In this document: in pieces, positions 1 to 8,300 of the stretch
Layout of the letters: every line of letters begins with the position of its first letter
Numbering within the stretch: the stretch's first letter is position 1
Origin: Actinomycetes bacterium
GTDB lineage: Bacteria; Actinomycetota; Acidimicrobiia; Acidimicrobiales; Palsa-688
Direction: 5' to 3'
Length of the DNA: 56,023 nucleotides
Assembly (NCBI GenBank): GCA_021808665.1
Contig: JAKBBA010000025.1
Location: 1 to 56,023 of the forward strand
Translations under genes and position numbers: made by a program
The notes under the pieces: model-generated
Database searches by the model: none
The model's input: the letters and a program-made list of their open reading frames with translations, nothing else
Told to the model about the DNA's origin: nothing

Positions 1-1992
1 AAGGTGGCGACTGAGCACCTGGCGCATGTCGGCGAGGGTCACCTCCAACCAAGCTGGCTCGCCGGAGATCACAGCATCGGACGCTACCGTTTCGAGCGCC
101 CGCTCCAAACGCCTGGCCTGCCATGCCGACTCAGGGCTGACGACGAGCAGGTCGGACGCTGCGTCACGCAGGAACGATACCCACTCGCCTGCGCAACGTG
201 GCGTTCGGGCCTGCTCCTCCAGGTTCGCCAACCGCCACAAAAGGTCGGCTAGACGGCCGGCCAGGTCGACGCCGTCGCCTTCCACGGCGATCGGTAACAC
301 TCCCCCGAGGGCCAGAGCCTCGGGGGTGTCGCTGACCGCTACCCCTATGAGAAGCCTGTCGATGGCAGCGCTCCAAGAACCCCCGTCGTAGCCGGCCGGT
401 ATACCCCACCTGGCGCGATGCGCGCCGTCGACGCCCCACCTGGTGTTCGCCTTGTACGCCCAGGTGGAGATGGCAGCCAGGTCGGCTTCGCTCAGGCCGA
501 AACGCTCCCGCACCGGGGGTAGACCGGCGAATTCGATCACAGCGTCGACGTCGAAGCGTCCGTCGAGCAGGTCGACGAGAGCGCCTACAGCGCCGAGGAG
601 CGGCACCGAACGCAGGAGGGACCGGTCGGCTATCCGGTAAGAGAGTGCCGGAGGACCGTGGCGGTCGGCCCGGTCGGCTAACGACCCGGCGGACGGGCCG
701 AGCACCGCTTCGACGAGCGGGGCGTACATATCGAGGGCGGGGCAGACCACGACGATGTCGTCTTCTTTTAGGGTCGGGTCCGAGGCGAGCAAGTGCAGGA
801 TCTGATCCCTGAGCACCTCCACCTGGCGGGTAGGCCCATGGCAGGAGTGGATCCGAACCGAAGTGTCCCCGGCGGCGAGCTCGTGGTCCCCGGCCGGGGC
901 CACGTCGGCGTGGATGTCGGCTTGGATCTTGGCGAGCAGGCTGAGCGCACGGCCGGGCGGGCCGTCCGTCCGCTGGCTGTGGCGCTCACGGTCAGCTGAG
1001 GCCGGGAGGTTGCTTGGGGAGACCGCTGCAGGCCCCGCAGGGCTGGCTAGGTGGCCTGCAAGAATGGCTGCTGTCGCGAGGGAAGGTTCCGCCCACGACA
1101 CGACGAGAGGGTGCGTCGCCACGTCGAGACTCCCGCCGCCCAGCACAGGGCCAGGCAGGCCGGGAACTGAAACCCGACCGGCGGACACCGCCGATACCAC
1201 TTTGCGCGACGCTGCCGGTGAGACGTCACGAAACAACAGGTGCACATCGCGTGTGGCGCCTAGGGCTTCGGCCAGTTCGAGGAAGCCGGCACCGCCCGGC
1301 AACGTCGAAAGCCCGAAGAGGCACACCCGGCCGGGGACCTCGGCCGGGCAGTCGCCGTCGCGCAACGCCCGGAGACGTTCGGGTCGTGTCTCGGCCGGGC
1401 TGGGCGTGGCGATCCTGGCTCTGACGAGCCGCCAAAGGTAGGCCTGCCAGGCGTCACGGCCGGCTAGGGGCCTGCCGGTGCTGTCCACGTCGTCGCCTCC
1501 GGTCCAACGGCGGATCATCTCCGGGCGGTGGTAGATGTACCTGTCGAAAAGGTCGGCAACCCGCCTCGCCCTCCCCCACCGGGTGGCTCCGGGCACCGCG
1601 GTGCGCAAAGGCCCGAGCTTCGCGTCGGTCGCACCTTCGAGGACTTCCATGACCGCCCACGCGACCCGTTCCAGCTTCCAAGGGTCCGTGTCAGAGTCGA
1701 CGCCCGGCGCTAGTACGGCCGCTTCGAAACGGCGGGGGAAGAGCATGTCAAGGTTCGCGGCGACTCCGTCTGTCCGTCCCCCGCCCGACGCACCCAAATG
1801 TCGGGACAGCTCCAGGCGGAGCCAACGCTGCGTGCCGGCCGACGCGACCACTATCCACTCAGCGGCCATCGGGTCACCGAGCGGCTCGCCTAGCACGCCC
1901 GCCAGATCCAAGGCTAACCCGTCTAGAGTTTCGGCTTTCGCCACCCGCAGCACGCCCGACAACTTACCCGGAGGGTGTGACTCTGGCCCCAC
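1..1992 (-). CDS. recC: RecC-like exodeoxyribonuclease V gamma subunit (partial, C-terminus off the window)
   Basis: An uninterrupted minus-strand frame runs from about 1992 to base 1, and the gene continues beyond the left edge. It would be a subunit of the RecBCD helicase-nuclease that processes double-strand breaks and reads Chi-like sites. Two stretches fit RecC: near the middle 'RIHSCHGPTRQVEVLRDQIL' followed by 'LKEDDIVVVCPALDMYAPLV', and further on 'WAYKANTRWGVDGAHRARWG' followed by 'RLLIG'. The N-terminal part carries 'VVASAGTQRWLRLELSRHLG', also as in RecC. The start is uncertain: GTG at 1992 gives the longest form, and GTG at 1953 ('VLRVAKAETLDGL') looks more like family N-termini. 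Neither has a strong ribosome-binding site, and a TAG lies in frame upstream of 1992. It lies about 145 bp downstream of the SWIM gene on the same strand. recB and recD would be expected beyond the window. Confidence 0.85.
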   Translation of the reverse strand, partial: MGPESHPPGKLSGVLRVAKAETLDGLALDLAGVLGEPLGDPMAAEWIVVASAGTQRWLRLELSRHLGASGGGRTDGVAANLDMLFPRRFEAAVLAPGVDSDTDPWKLERVAWAVMEVLEGATDAKLGPLRTAVPGATRWGRARRVADLFDRYIYHRPEMIRRWTGGDDVDSTGRPLAGRDAWQAYLWRLVRARIATPSPAETRPERLRALRDGDCPAEVPGRVCLFGLSTLPGGAGFLELAEALGATRDVHLLFRDVSPAASRKVVSAVSAGRVSVPGLPGPVLGGGSLDVATHPLVVSWAEPSLATAAILAGHLASPAGPAAVSPSNLPASADRERHSQRTDGPPGRALSLLAKIQADIHADVAPAGDHELAAGDTSVRIHSCHGPTRQVEVLRDQILHLLASDPTLKEDDIVVVCPALDMYAPLVEAVLGPSAGSLADRADRHGPPALSYRIADRSLLRSVPLLGAVGALVDLLDGRFDVDAVIEFAGLPPVRERFGLSEADLAAISTWAYKANTRWGVDGAHRARWGIPAGYDGGSWSAAIDRLLIGVAVSDTPEALALGGVLPIAVEGDGVDLAGRLADLLWRLANLEEQARTPRCAGEWVSFLRDAASDLLVVSPESAWQARRLERALETVASDAVISGEPAWLEVTLADMRQVLSRHL

Positions 1993-2136
1993 AGCCCCGA
2001 CCGGCAGCCCTGGCCCGTTGGGAGCCTCGGGAAGCTCGACATCCTAGAGGTCTCGGGGGAGAAGCCACCTCTTGGCGGGCCCGCAGACATGGGAATCCAA
2101 GTTCCTACCAGCCCGACCGGCCGAGCATCCGGTTTT

Positions 2137-2997
2137 TCAGTCCGGCGCTGCGATGTGGTCGTAGAGCGGTCGGATGATCTCGACGAAAGCCGCCTTGCCG
2201 ACTGTCACGTCTAGTGCGTCCAAGCCGTCGAGGACAGCGTCGGGCCGGCCTTCGGGCGGGCCGGCCGCCAAGGTGATCTGCGACGCCGGCTCCGCTGTCA
2301 CCGGGGGGCGCTGCCCGGGGGCGAACGGCCACCAAGGTGCCACCTCAAGTTCACCGCCGGAGGTGCCCGGCCCTCCCGCCGCCAGCCCGGACCGTCCAGC
2401 AGCGAACGTTTCTAGGAGCGTGTCGCGGGGGCGTCCCCGCAGTTCCAGCACCAGCCACGGGTCTTCGTCGAGGCGGTCGGCGAACACGTAGAGCACCGCT
2501 GCGATGTGCTTGCAGGGGTTCTCCCAGTCCGGGCAGCTGCACGTGGCTTTGAGGTCCTCCCACTTCGCCGGGAACAGGGAGACCCCGCACGACGCGAACA
2601 CGTCCTCCAAGTCGGTTGGGAGCTCCCCGTCGACCAGGCGGGCGGCGAAACCCACCTTGGCTTTCATCGCTTCGATGATGCGAACCCACTGCCCGTCGCT
2701 CGGCGCGCTCACGGTGACTGTCACCAGGTAGGGGGTGGCCCTGGATCCCTGTACTTGGGCTGCTATCGAGGCGGAGCCGACCTGGAGGGCGAGCACCTGG
2801 CCGCTTCGGGCGTAACGCCGGCCACGCTGCATCCTGGCGCCGAGCCCGTAGGACTCTAAGACCGCCACGAAACGACGGGACCACCAAGTAGCAGCCATCT
2901 GGCCCCGCTGCTTGGACGTCGCGATGCCACCCTTTGCCGGCAGGGGCACCGACGCCGGGTAGCGCCGCCACGCGTCGTCCCAGGCTCTGCGGGCCAT
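2137..2997 (-). CDS. SWIM zinc-finger protein, partner of the SNF2 helicase
   Basis: A 286-residue protein with a SWIM zinc finger: Cys153-x-Cys155 and Cys162-x-His164 in 'TCSCPDWENPCKHIAAVLYV'. The first 30 residues and the last 100 are basic or low-complexity, and residues 40-150 form the usual conserved domain that precedes SWIM in this family. The start ATG overlaps the helicase stop by one base (TGATG), so the two are almost certainly translated together. In actinobacteria a SWIM protein next to a HelZ-type SNF2 ATPase is a recurrent pair (for example Rv2101/Rv2102 in M. tuberculosis). The SWIM domain probably binds nucleic acid or protein and targets the ATPase. The biochemical role of the pair is not established. 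Confidence 0.85.
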   Translation of the reverse strand: MARRAWDDAWRRYPASVPLPAKGGIATSKQRGQMAATWWSRRFVAVLESYGLGARMQRGRRYARSGQVLALQVGSASIAAQVQGSRATPYLVTVTVSAPSDGQWVRIIEAMKAKVGFAARLVDGELPTDLEDVFASCGVSLFPAKWEDLKATCSCPDWENPCKHIAAVLYVFADRLDEDPWLVLELRGRPRDTLLETFAAGRSGLAAGGPGTSGGELEVAPWWPFAPGQRPPVTAEPASQITLAAGPPEGRPDAVLDGLDALDVTVGKAAFVEIIRPLYDHIAAPD

Positions 2998-5726
2998 CAG
3001 CCGGCTACCGCCTGCGCGCTAAGAGACACCAGGTCCCTCAGTTGCGACCCCGAAAGCCCGGTGAGCCACTCCTCCCCGCTGCCAACCGCCCGCGCTGCGA
3101 GGTCGCGTTTCGCTGTGATCATCTCGTCGATGCGCTCCTCGACGGTGCCGGAGCTGACCAGCTTGTGGACTTGCACGTTGCGGCGCTGGCCTATGCGAAA
3201 AGCCCGGTCGGTAGCCTGGTCCTCCACCGCCGGGTTCCACCACCTGTCTAGGTGTATGACGTGCGACGCGGCGGTTAGGTTCAGCCCCGTACCGCCCGCC
3301 TTGAGCGATATAAGGAACAGAGGAGGCCCGTCGGCGGCACTGAAACGCCGAACCATGTCGTCTCTAGCCGGGCGTCGCACACGGCCGTGCAACCACAGGG
3401 TTTCCACCCCGAAGCGTCTCTGCAAGTAGGGGGCGAGAAGCCCGCCCCACTCGGAGAACTGCGTGAAGCACAGCACTTTGTCCCCTGCGTCGAGGATCTC
3501 GTCGAGAAGCTCCTCGGCGCGCGACAGCTTCCCTGAACGCCCGGCGAGCGCCGAGCCGTCGGAGAGGAAATGCGCAGGGTGGTTGCAGACCTGTTTGAGC
3601 TTGGAGAGCCCGGCCAGGACGACCCCGCGCCGTTGTATGCCGTCTGAAGCGTCCGCCTGAGCGAGCATGTCGTCGACGACAGCCTGGTAGAGGGTCGCCT
3701 GTTCTTTGGTGAGCGGGCATCGGTCCACCGTTTCGATCTTGTCGGGAAGGTCCGCGATGATCGACCTGTCGGTCTTGAGCCTGCGAAGCACGAACGGCCC
3801 GGTCACCCGGCGCAAAAGGGCGGTCGCTTCGAGGTCTCCTTCGCGTTCGATCGGCACCGCGAAGCGCTCCTTGAAGACCCGGGCGGGCCCGAGCAGACCC
3901 GGGTTTAGCAGGTGCATGATCGACCACAGCTCGCTCAGCCTGTTCTCCACTGGGGTCCCCGTCAGCGCTACCCTCCTGGCGGCGTTCAACGCCGCCGCAG
4001 CCCTCGTCTGCGCCGCGGACGGGTTCTTGAGCTGCTGGGCCTCGTCGAAGACCACCCTGGCCCACTCGACGCCTTCGAGGGCTTCCCGGTCGCGGGCCAA
4101 AAGCGAGTAGGTGCTGATCACCGCGTCGACGTGGTCAGCCCGCTCCGCAAGGGTTGCGTCCCCGACATTGCGGTTAGCACCGTGGTGCACCAGCACCCGA
4201 AGAGACGGGGCGAACCGTGCCAGCTCGCGCTCCCAGTTCCCGAGCACCGACACCGGGCAGACGACCAGGGTGGGCCCGTTCGCGGGGTCTGCGATCATCG
4301 CAGCGATCAGCTGGGCGGTCTTGCCGAGGCCCATGTCGTCGGCTAGGCAGGCGCCCAGGCCGAGCCGGCCGAGGAACGCCACCCATCCGACCCCTCTTTC
4401 TTGGTAGGGGCGCAGCTGACCTTCGAAACCCGGCGGGGTCGCCACGGCTTCGACGGTCGCGTGCAGGGCGCCGTCGAGGAGGGTCCGCATCCACCTGACG
4501 GCGGTCGCGTCGACGTCTAGGACTTCCAGCCCGGGCGCAAGGTCGAGGTCTCCCAATCCGAGCCCGGCTTTGAGCAGGTCCCGGGCTTGGGCGGAGCTTT
4601 CCTCGCCGACCTTCGCGAGGAGCTGGCCGATGCTGTCGACGTCTATTCGCACCCACTGCCCGCGCAGGCGGACAAGCGCCTGTTTGGCTTTAGCCCCGCG
4701 TTGCAGCGCGGCGAGGTCGGCCTTGGTAAGGCGGCGCTCGCCGAGAGCGGCCTGCCATTCGAAGTCGACGATGCTGTCCATGCCGACGAGCCCCGAGCCG
4801 GCCCCGGCGCTGTCGTGGCTTCGCGCCCGTTTGAGTTTCGCTCGCAGTCCGAGACGCGCCGGCCGGCTCCACCAGCTTGGCGCGAGGACGGCTATGCCGG
4901 CGTCCTCTAACAGTTTCGCCCGCTCCGCCAGCAGAGCTACGAGGCCCGCCGAGTCGACGTGCACGCTGTCAGGTTTGGCCTCTTCGAGCGCGCCGGCGAG
5001 CTCGGGGGCGAGGCGTGCCATCCGGGCTAGACCGCCGAGCACGTCGGCGATAGCGCTCGGAGCGAAGGGCGACTCGCCAGCCCACAGGTCCGCCAGGGGG
5101 GCGATCAGGCTCGGCTCGTCTTGGTCTTGGGCTAGCAGCTCCACCTGCCACAGGGGCTGCGCCTTCGCACGCCCCGACGGCCTCCCCCCGGAGTTGGCCG
5201 CCGCCAGCTCGACGATGCGCAGGCACAGCCTGACCCGGCCGGGGATGACCGCACCGGAGCGCACCCAGGCGGCGACCGCTTCAGCTAGCGCGGCAACCTT
5301 GGCAGGTTCAAGCGAGCCGCTCATCCAAGGGTCGGCGGACACCAGGGAAAGACACCACGCTTGGCTGACCGTCAGCCTCCCCGAGCGGCGGACGCCGAGC
5401 GGCGCTCGGGCTGCGGCCAGGCGACCCCGGACGATCCGGTCGACCGCTTCGCCGAGCCGTGTGGCCGCATCGCGTTGGCCTTGGATGCAAGCGTCGTCGA
5501 CAAGAGAAGCGACAAGAGGCCTCTGCGAAGCCGCCGGGAGAGGCCACCACCAGGAGCGGCCCAGCCCGGTTTGGTCGTCGAAGGTCAGGCCGGGCACGAC
5601 ACGGCCTGCGTCGACGAGCAGTTCCGCGACCTCGCCGAAACGGTCGCCAGCGGCGAGCTCTACGGAGCCGGCTTGTCGTGTCAACACGGCGATTTGAGCA
5701 TCACGGTCAGAGGGAAATGATGACAC
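2997..5726 (-). CDS. SNF2-family DNA-dependent ATPase (HelZ-like)
   Basis: A 909-residue Swi2/Snf2 ATPase. The ATPase core covers roughly residues 430-890: Walker A 'DDMGLGKTAQ' (Lys469), motif II 'FDEAQQLKNP' (DEAQ rather than DEAH), motif III 'LTGTPVENRLSELWSIM', and the second lobe with 'SLKAGGTGLNLTAA' and 'DRWWNPAVEDQATDRAFRIGQ' (motifs V-VI). The N-terminal 400 residues match the SNF2-associated regulatory region of HelZ-type enzymes. The GTG start at 5726 lies just beside a TAATAT-like -10 and an inverted repeat. It forms an operon with the SWIM gene. Expected role: ATP-driven translocation on double-stranded DNA to remodel protein-DNA complexes, perhaps in repair or transcription. The neighbouring recC-like gene makes a repair role attractive, but this is inferred from context only. 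Confidence 0.9.
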   Translation of the reverse strand: MSSFPSDRDAQIAVLTRQAGSVELAAGDRFGEVAELLVDAGRVVPGLTFDDQTGLGRSWWWPLPAASQRPLVASLVDDACIQGQRDAATRLGEAVDRIVRGRLAAARAPLGVRRSGRLTVSQAWCLSLVSADPWMSGSLEPAKVAALAEAVAAWVRSGAVIPGRVRLCLRIVELAAANSGGRPSGRAKAQPLWQVELLAQDQDEPSLIAPLADLWAGESPFAPSAIADVLGGLARMARLAPELAGALEEAKPDSVHVDSAGLVALLAERAKLLEDAGIAVLAPSWWSRPARLGLRAKLKRARSHDSAGAGSGLVGMDSIVDFEWQAALGERRLTKADLAALQRGAKAKQALVRLRGQWVRIDVDSIGQLLAKVGEESSAQARDLLKAGLGLGDLDLAPGLEVLDVDATAVRWMRTLLDGALHATVEAVATPPGFEGQLRPYQERGVGWVAFLGRLGLGACLADDMGLGKTAQLIAAMIADPANGPTLVVCPVSVLGNWERELARFAPSLRVLVHHGANRNVGDATLAERADHVDAVISTYSLLARDREALEGVEWARVVFDEAQQLKNPSAAQTRAAAALNAARRVALTGTPVENRLSELWSIMHLLNPGLLGPARVFKERFAVPIEREGDLEATALLRRVTGPFVLRRLKTDRSIIADLPDKIETVDRCPLTKEQATLYQAVVDDMLAQADASDGIQRRGVVLAGLSKLKQVCNHPAHFLSDGSALAGRSGKLSRAEELLDEILDAGDKVLCFTQFSEWGGLLAPYLQRRFGVETLWLHGRVRRPARDDMVRRFSAADGPPLFLISLKAGGTGLNLTAASHVIHLDRWWNPAVEDQATDRAFRIGQRRNVQVHKLVSSGTVEERIDEMITAKRDLAARAVGSGEEWLTGLSGSQLRDLVSLSAQAVAG

Positions 5727-5730
5727 AGAC

Positions 5731-5756
5731 GCCTAACCGCCCACCATATTAGGCGC
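5731..5756. promoter_or_regulatory. Inverted repeat in a divergent promoter region (putative operator)
   Basis: CGCCTAA (5731-5737) and TTAGGCG (5750-5756) are perfect 7-bp arms separated by 12 bp, in the 60-bp gap between the helicase (minus) and an unknown gene (plus). One arm overlaps a TAATAT sequence on the minus strand (5752-5747) that could be the helicase -10 box. A repressor here would block the SNF2-SWIM promoter. No cognate regulator is visible nearby. Confidence 0.4.
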
Positions 5757-5786
5757 ACAGCCGTAGATTTGATGTAGTACTGTTAC

Positions 5787-6320
5787 ATGGCGTCTCGCGA
5801 GGAAGTCCTCGGGATCATCGAAGGTGATGTTGCATCCGACCCTGAGAGCGACGACTACGCGAACACGATTCGCATACTTAAAGAAGACCTTCAGATCCTC
5901 AAGGACGGGGTCTTCGAGTCGAGGTGGTTGAGGCACGCGGCTGGCTACATGATGCGTCACGGGTTTTTTGCTGCCAGTCCTCTGAGACAATCCGCGCTAC
6001 TTGAGGCAGCTCAAGAGGCGATGGGAACGGGAGCTCTTGAGGTCGACGAGATCGAGGATCTCCTTGAAGCTGATGCTGTCTTGGTCGCCAAGCAAGGCAG
6101 CAACGGACCGGCCGTGTACCTGGTCTGCGAGGTAGCAAGCCGTCTGCACTCCGACGACATCCGCCGGGCAGCGCGGCGCGCTGAGATAGCAGTCCGCCTG
6201 GACGGCACGCCTTCGGTGGCGGTCGCCGCCGGAGCGTCCATCGACGACAGCGCTGCCGCCCTCGCTGACCAAGAGGGCGTGGCCGTGGTGATCCCAACCT
6301 CGTGGAGGAGGGCAGAATAA
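5787..6320 (+). CDS. Hypothetical protein, possible nuclease-fold C-terminal domain
   Basis: A 177-residue soluble acidic protein that I do not recognise at family level. Residues 1-60 are helical and charged. The C-terminal half reads '...VYLVCEVASRLHSDDIRRA' then '..RRAEIAVRLDGTPSVAVAAGASI', a pattern of hydrophobic strand, Glu, then a helix with paired Arg. This resembles uncharacterised restriction-endonuclease-like (PD-(D/E)XK fold) proteins that often have coiled-coil N-termini. A classical catalytic D...ExK set is not visible, so any nuclease activity is speculative. It diverges from the SNF2 gene, and no Shine-Dalgarno is clear before the ATG, so translation may be leaderless. Confidence 0.6.
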   Translation: MASREEVLGIIEGDVASDPESDDYANTIRILKEDLQILKDGVFESRWLRHAAGYMMRHGFFAASPLRQSALLEAAQEAMGTGALEVDEIEDLLEADAVLVAKQGSNGPAVYLVCEVASRLHSDDIRRAARRAEIAVRLDGTPSVAVAAGASIDDSAAALADQEGVAVVIPTSWRRAE

Positions 6321-6375
6321 AAACCCCGCAGCAGGGCCGGCTATCTGCCTCATCCAGTGGGGCCGGCTGCCCGCC

Positions 6376-7095
6376 TCAGCCGGCGGCCGGTGGGGCGCTT
6401 AAAGCCGCGGGCTGCAGGTTACCCGCGTCAAGCTCGGCGAGGATCGCGTCGGCTTCGGAGGTCATCTCCGCGTGGTGGGCGTGCATCTCGGCGACCTCGG
6501 GGCTGCTAGCGGACAGTTCGGTAGCTGCCTGGGCTTGAGCGAACTGGCCGGCGACTTTCTGCTTGATCTCGTCGAAGGACGGCACGTCCGACGTTCGTGT
6601 CAGGTCGCTCACCTGTTTGAGGCTGGCTGCCATCTGCTTTTGCATGTTCGCCTGGTCTACCTGCGCAAGGATGACGCTCTTCTCGTTCAGCTTCTGCTGG
6701 AGTTGGTCGGCGGACTCCTGGACCGCCTCGCGGGCGTCGTTCGCTGCCTCTTCGAGCTGGGGTATCTGAGCTGTAAGGCCTTGGATCTGCTCTCTGAGGC
6801 TGGCGATACGCGTCGCGAACGTCCGGGCTGCGTCGATGTTGCCCTGTTGCTTGGCGGCGAGCGCCGACTTGGTGCAGCGGGCCTCCTCGTCGGAAAGGTC
6901 CGACAGGCGCATCTTGGCCATCTTCTCTTGGGCGATGACCTGCGTGGCGGCCGCTTCGAGGTCCCGGTGATGCTCCTGCATGCCCTCGATGGCCTGCTCT
7001 ACCTGCACTTTAGGGTCGGCGTGAGCGTCGAAGCTGGCTTCCGCCTTGGCTTGCGCGTAGCTGTTGGCCCGGCTGAAGATCTTGGTCCAGCTCAT
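6376..7095 (-). CDS. PspA/IM30 family membrane-stress protein
   Basis: A 239-residue protein rich in heptad-type helices without membrane segments, typical in length and composition for PspA/IM30/Vipp1 (ESCRT-III-like). The N-terminus 'MSWTKIFSRANSYAQAKAEA' followed by 'DPKVQVEQAIEGMQEHHRDL' fits the family's first amphipathic helix and hairpin. These proteins assemble on stressed cytoplasmic membranes and limit proton leakage. A strong AGGAGG site precedes the ATG. No pspBC or ClgR-like gene is adjacent. The C-terminus is Ala/Pro-rich and probably disordered. It ends 55 bp from the convergent unknown gene, in a GC-rich gap. Confidence 0.85.
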   Translation of the reverse strand: MSWTKIFSRANSYAQAKAEASFDAHADPKVQVEQAIEGMQEHHRDLEAAATQVIAQEKMAKMRLSDLSDEEARCTKSALAAKQQGNIDAARTFATRIASLREQIQGLTAQIPQLEEAANDAREAVQESADQLQQKLNEKSVILAQVDQANMQKQMAASLKQVSDLTRTSDVPSFDEIKQKVAGQFAQAQAATELSASSPEVAEMHAHHAEMTSEADAILAELDAGNLQPAALSAPPAAG

Positions 7096-7191
7096 ATTTC
7101 CCTGCCTCCTGAAATCGTCCGACGCGCCTCTCAGTCACAATAATCCGCTCAGCAGGCGGGCGCCGGTTGGCTGGCTTTTCGACTGGTCTAA

Positions 7192-7563
7192 TCAAAAGTG
7201 CCCAGAACTTGGCGGTACCCCCGGCGGCCCGTCCCGCTCGACGGCTTGGGCTATCGCATGAGCTCTAACCGCCTTGGCGAAACGCACCTCCAACTCCCGG
7301 AAGCGAAAGTACGTACCGGCCTGCGTGAACGCGAACACCACGACCAGCACATACAGCGTCAGGTCAGTTCCCCTTGCTACCCCCACCAGGTTCGCGAGAT
7401 CCTGGGTGATGCCCGGATCGGCCACCGCAGCCACGCCGACGCCCGCCAACGCGACCGCCGTCAACTTGATACCGGCGCGCATACCCACCCGCGAGCGGTG
7501 ACGGAACGCCCAGATCAGCACCGCCAGGATTGCCGCTATGAGCAGCCCCTTGATAGGCGTCAC
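7192..7563 (-). CDS. DUF2304 membrane protein
   Basis: A 123-residue protein with three predicted membrane segments (about residues 5-20, 30-48 and 68-88) followed by 'YFRFRELEVRFAKAVRAHAI', the charged helix that ends DUF2304 proteins. DUF2304 proteins are regularly encoded directly after a GT2 polyprenyl-phosphate sugar transferase and are thought to help it at the membrane. Here the GTG start overlaps the GT2 stop by one base (TAGTG), so the two are translationally coupled. Third gene of a GT-C / GT2 / DUF2304 operon. The molecular function of DUF2304 is unknown. Confidence 0.8.
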   Translation of the reverse strand: MTPIKGLLIAAILAVLIWAFRHRSRVGMRAGIKLTAVALAGVGVAAVADPGITQDLANLVGVARGTDLTLYVLVVVFAFTQAGTYFRFRELEVRFAKAVRAHAIAQAVERDGPPGVPPSSGHF

Positions 7564-8270
7564 TACCTACCCCTTCCAAGCAAGGCCTTCACCAGCACGT
7601 CGAAGGCGATGTTAACCGAGTTTATCGACCGCTCCCCCTTGCCAAGCGTGTACGCGCTGTAGCGGATCTCGACCGGGTGCTCCCCGTAGCGGACCCCGAG
7701 GCGCGCCACGGCCTCCAACAGTTCGGTGGCGTACGCCATGTCCGACGAGGACAGCGACAGGCTAGAGGCGAACCGGCGACCGAGGACACGCAGGCCGTTG
7801 TGAGCGTCCGTCAGCGCCACCCCGGTCGTCACCCGCTCGAAGAGCCTCCCGGCGCGAAGCACCACCTTGCGTGACAACGGCATCCCGGTGGGGGCCGTAC
7901 CCAAGAAGCGGGATCCGACTAGCAGGTCAAGTCTCTGGTCTCGCGCCCGGTCGACCATCGCCTCAGCGTCTTCTACGCGATGCTGGCCGTCCGCGTCGAA
8001 ACACACCAGATACAGCGCACCAGGATCGAGTAGTGCGTACTCGATTCCTGTCTGCAACGCCGCCCCGGCACCCAGATTGACCGAATGGCTGACCACTCTC
8101 GCCCCCGCCTGGCGCATCAGCTCCCCCGAGCCGTCACTACTACCGTCGTCGACGCCCACAATATTGGGAAAGGATGCCTTCAACTCGCGCACAACCGAGC
8201 CAACGACTTCTGCCTCGTTAAAGCAGCGGACGATCACCCACACGTCACTGTTAGGGATCCCACCGGTCAC
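7563..8270 (-). CDS. GT2 glycosyltransferase, polyprenyl-phosphate sugar synthase-like
   Basis: A 235-residue family-2 glycosyltransferase of the dolichyl/polyprenyl-phosphate mannose synthase type. Visible: nucleotide-binding start 'VWVIVRCFNEAEVVGSVV', 'GVDDGSSDGS', the 'NLGAGAALQTGIEYAL' motif and metal-binding 'FDADGQH' (DxD). There are no clear membrane helices; the adjacent DUF2304 protein may supply the membrane anchor. It would transfer a sugar from a nucleotide donor to a polyprenyl phosphate on the cytoplasmic face, providing the donor for an extracytoplasmic GT-C enzyme such as the one encoded 30 bp upstream. The sugar cannot be read from sequence. Start GTG at 8270. Confidence 0.85.
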   Translation of the reverse strand: MTGGIPNSDVWVIVRCFNEAEVVGSVVRELKASFPNIVGVDDGSSDGSGELMRQAGARVVSHSVNLGAGAALQTGIEYALLDPGALYLVCFDADGQHRVEDAEAMVDRARDQRLDLLVGSRFLGTAPTGMPLSRKVVLRAGRLFERVTTGVALTDAHNGLRVLGRRFASSLSLSSSDMAYATELLEAVARLGVRYGEHPVEIRYSAYTLGKGERSINSVNIAFDVLVKALLGRGR

Positions 8271-8300
8271 GCCACGACGCTACCGCCTCGCCCGGCGGGC

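Noticed and set aside
863..1441. Long plus-strand frames across 1-2050 and 4570-5697
   Set aside because: They are high-GC shadows opposite recC and the SNF2 gene, with Arg/Ala/Ser-rich translations and no family features.
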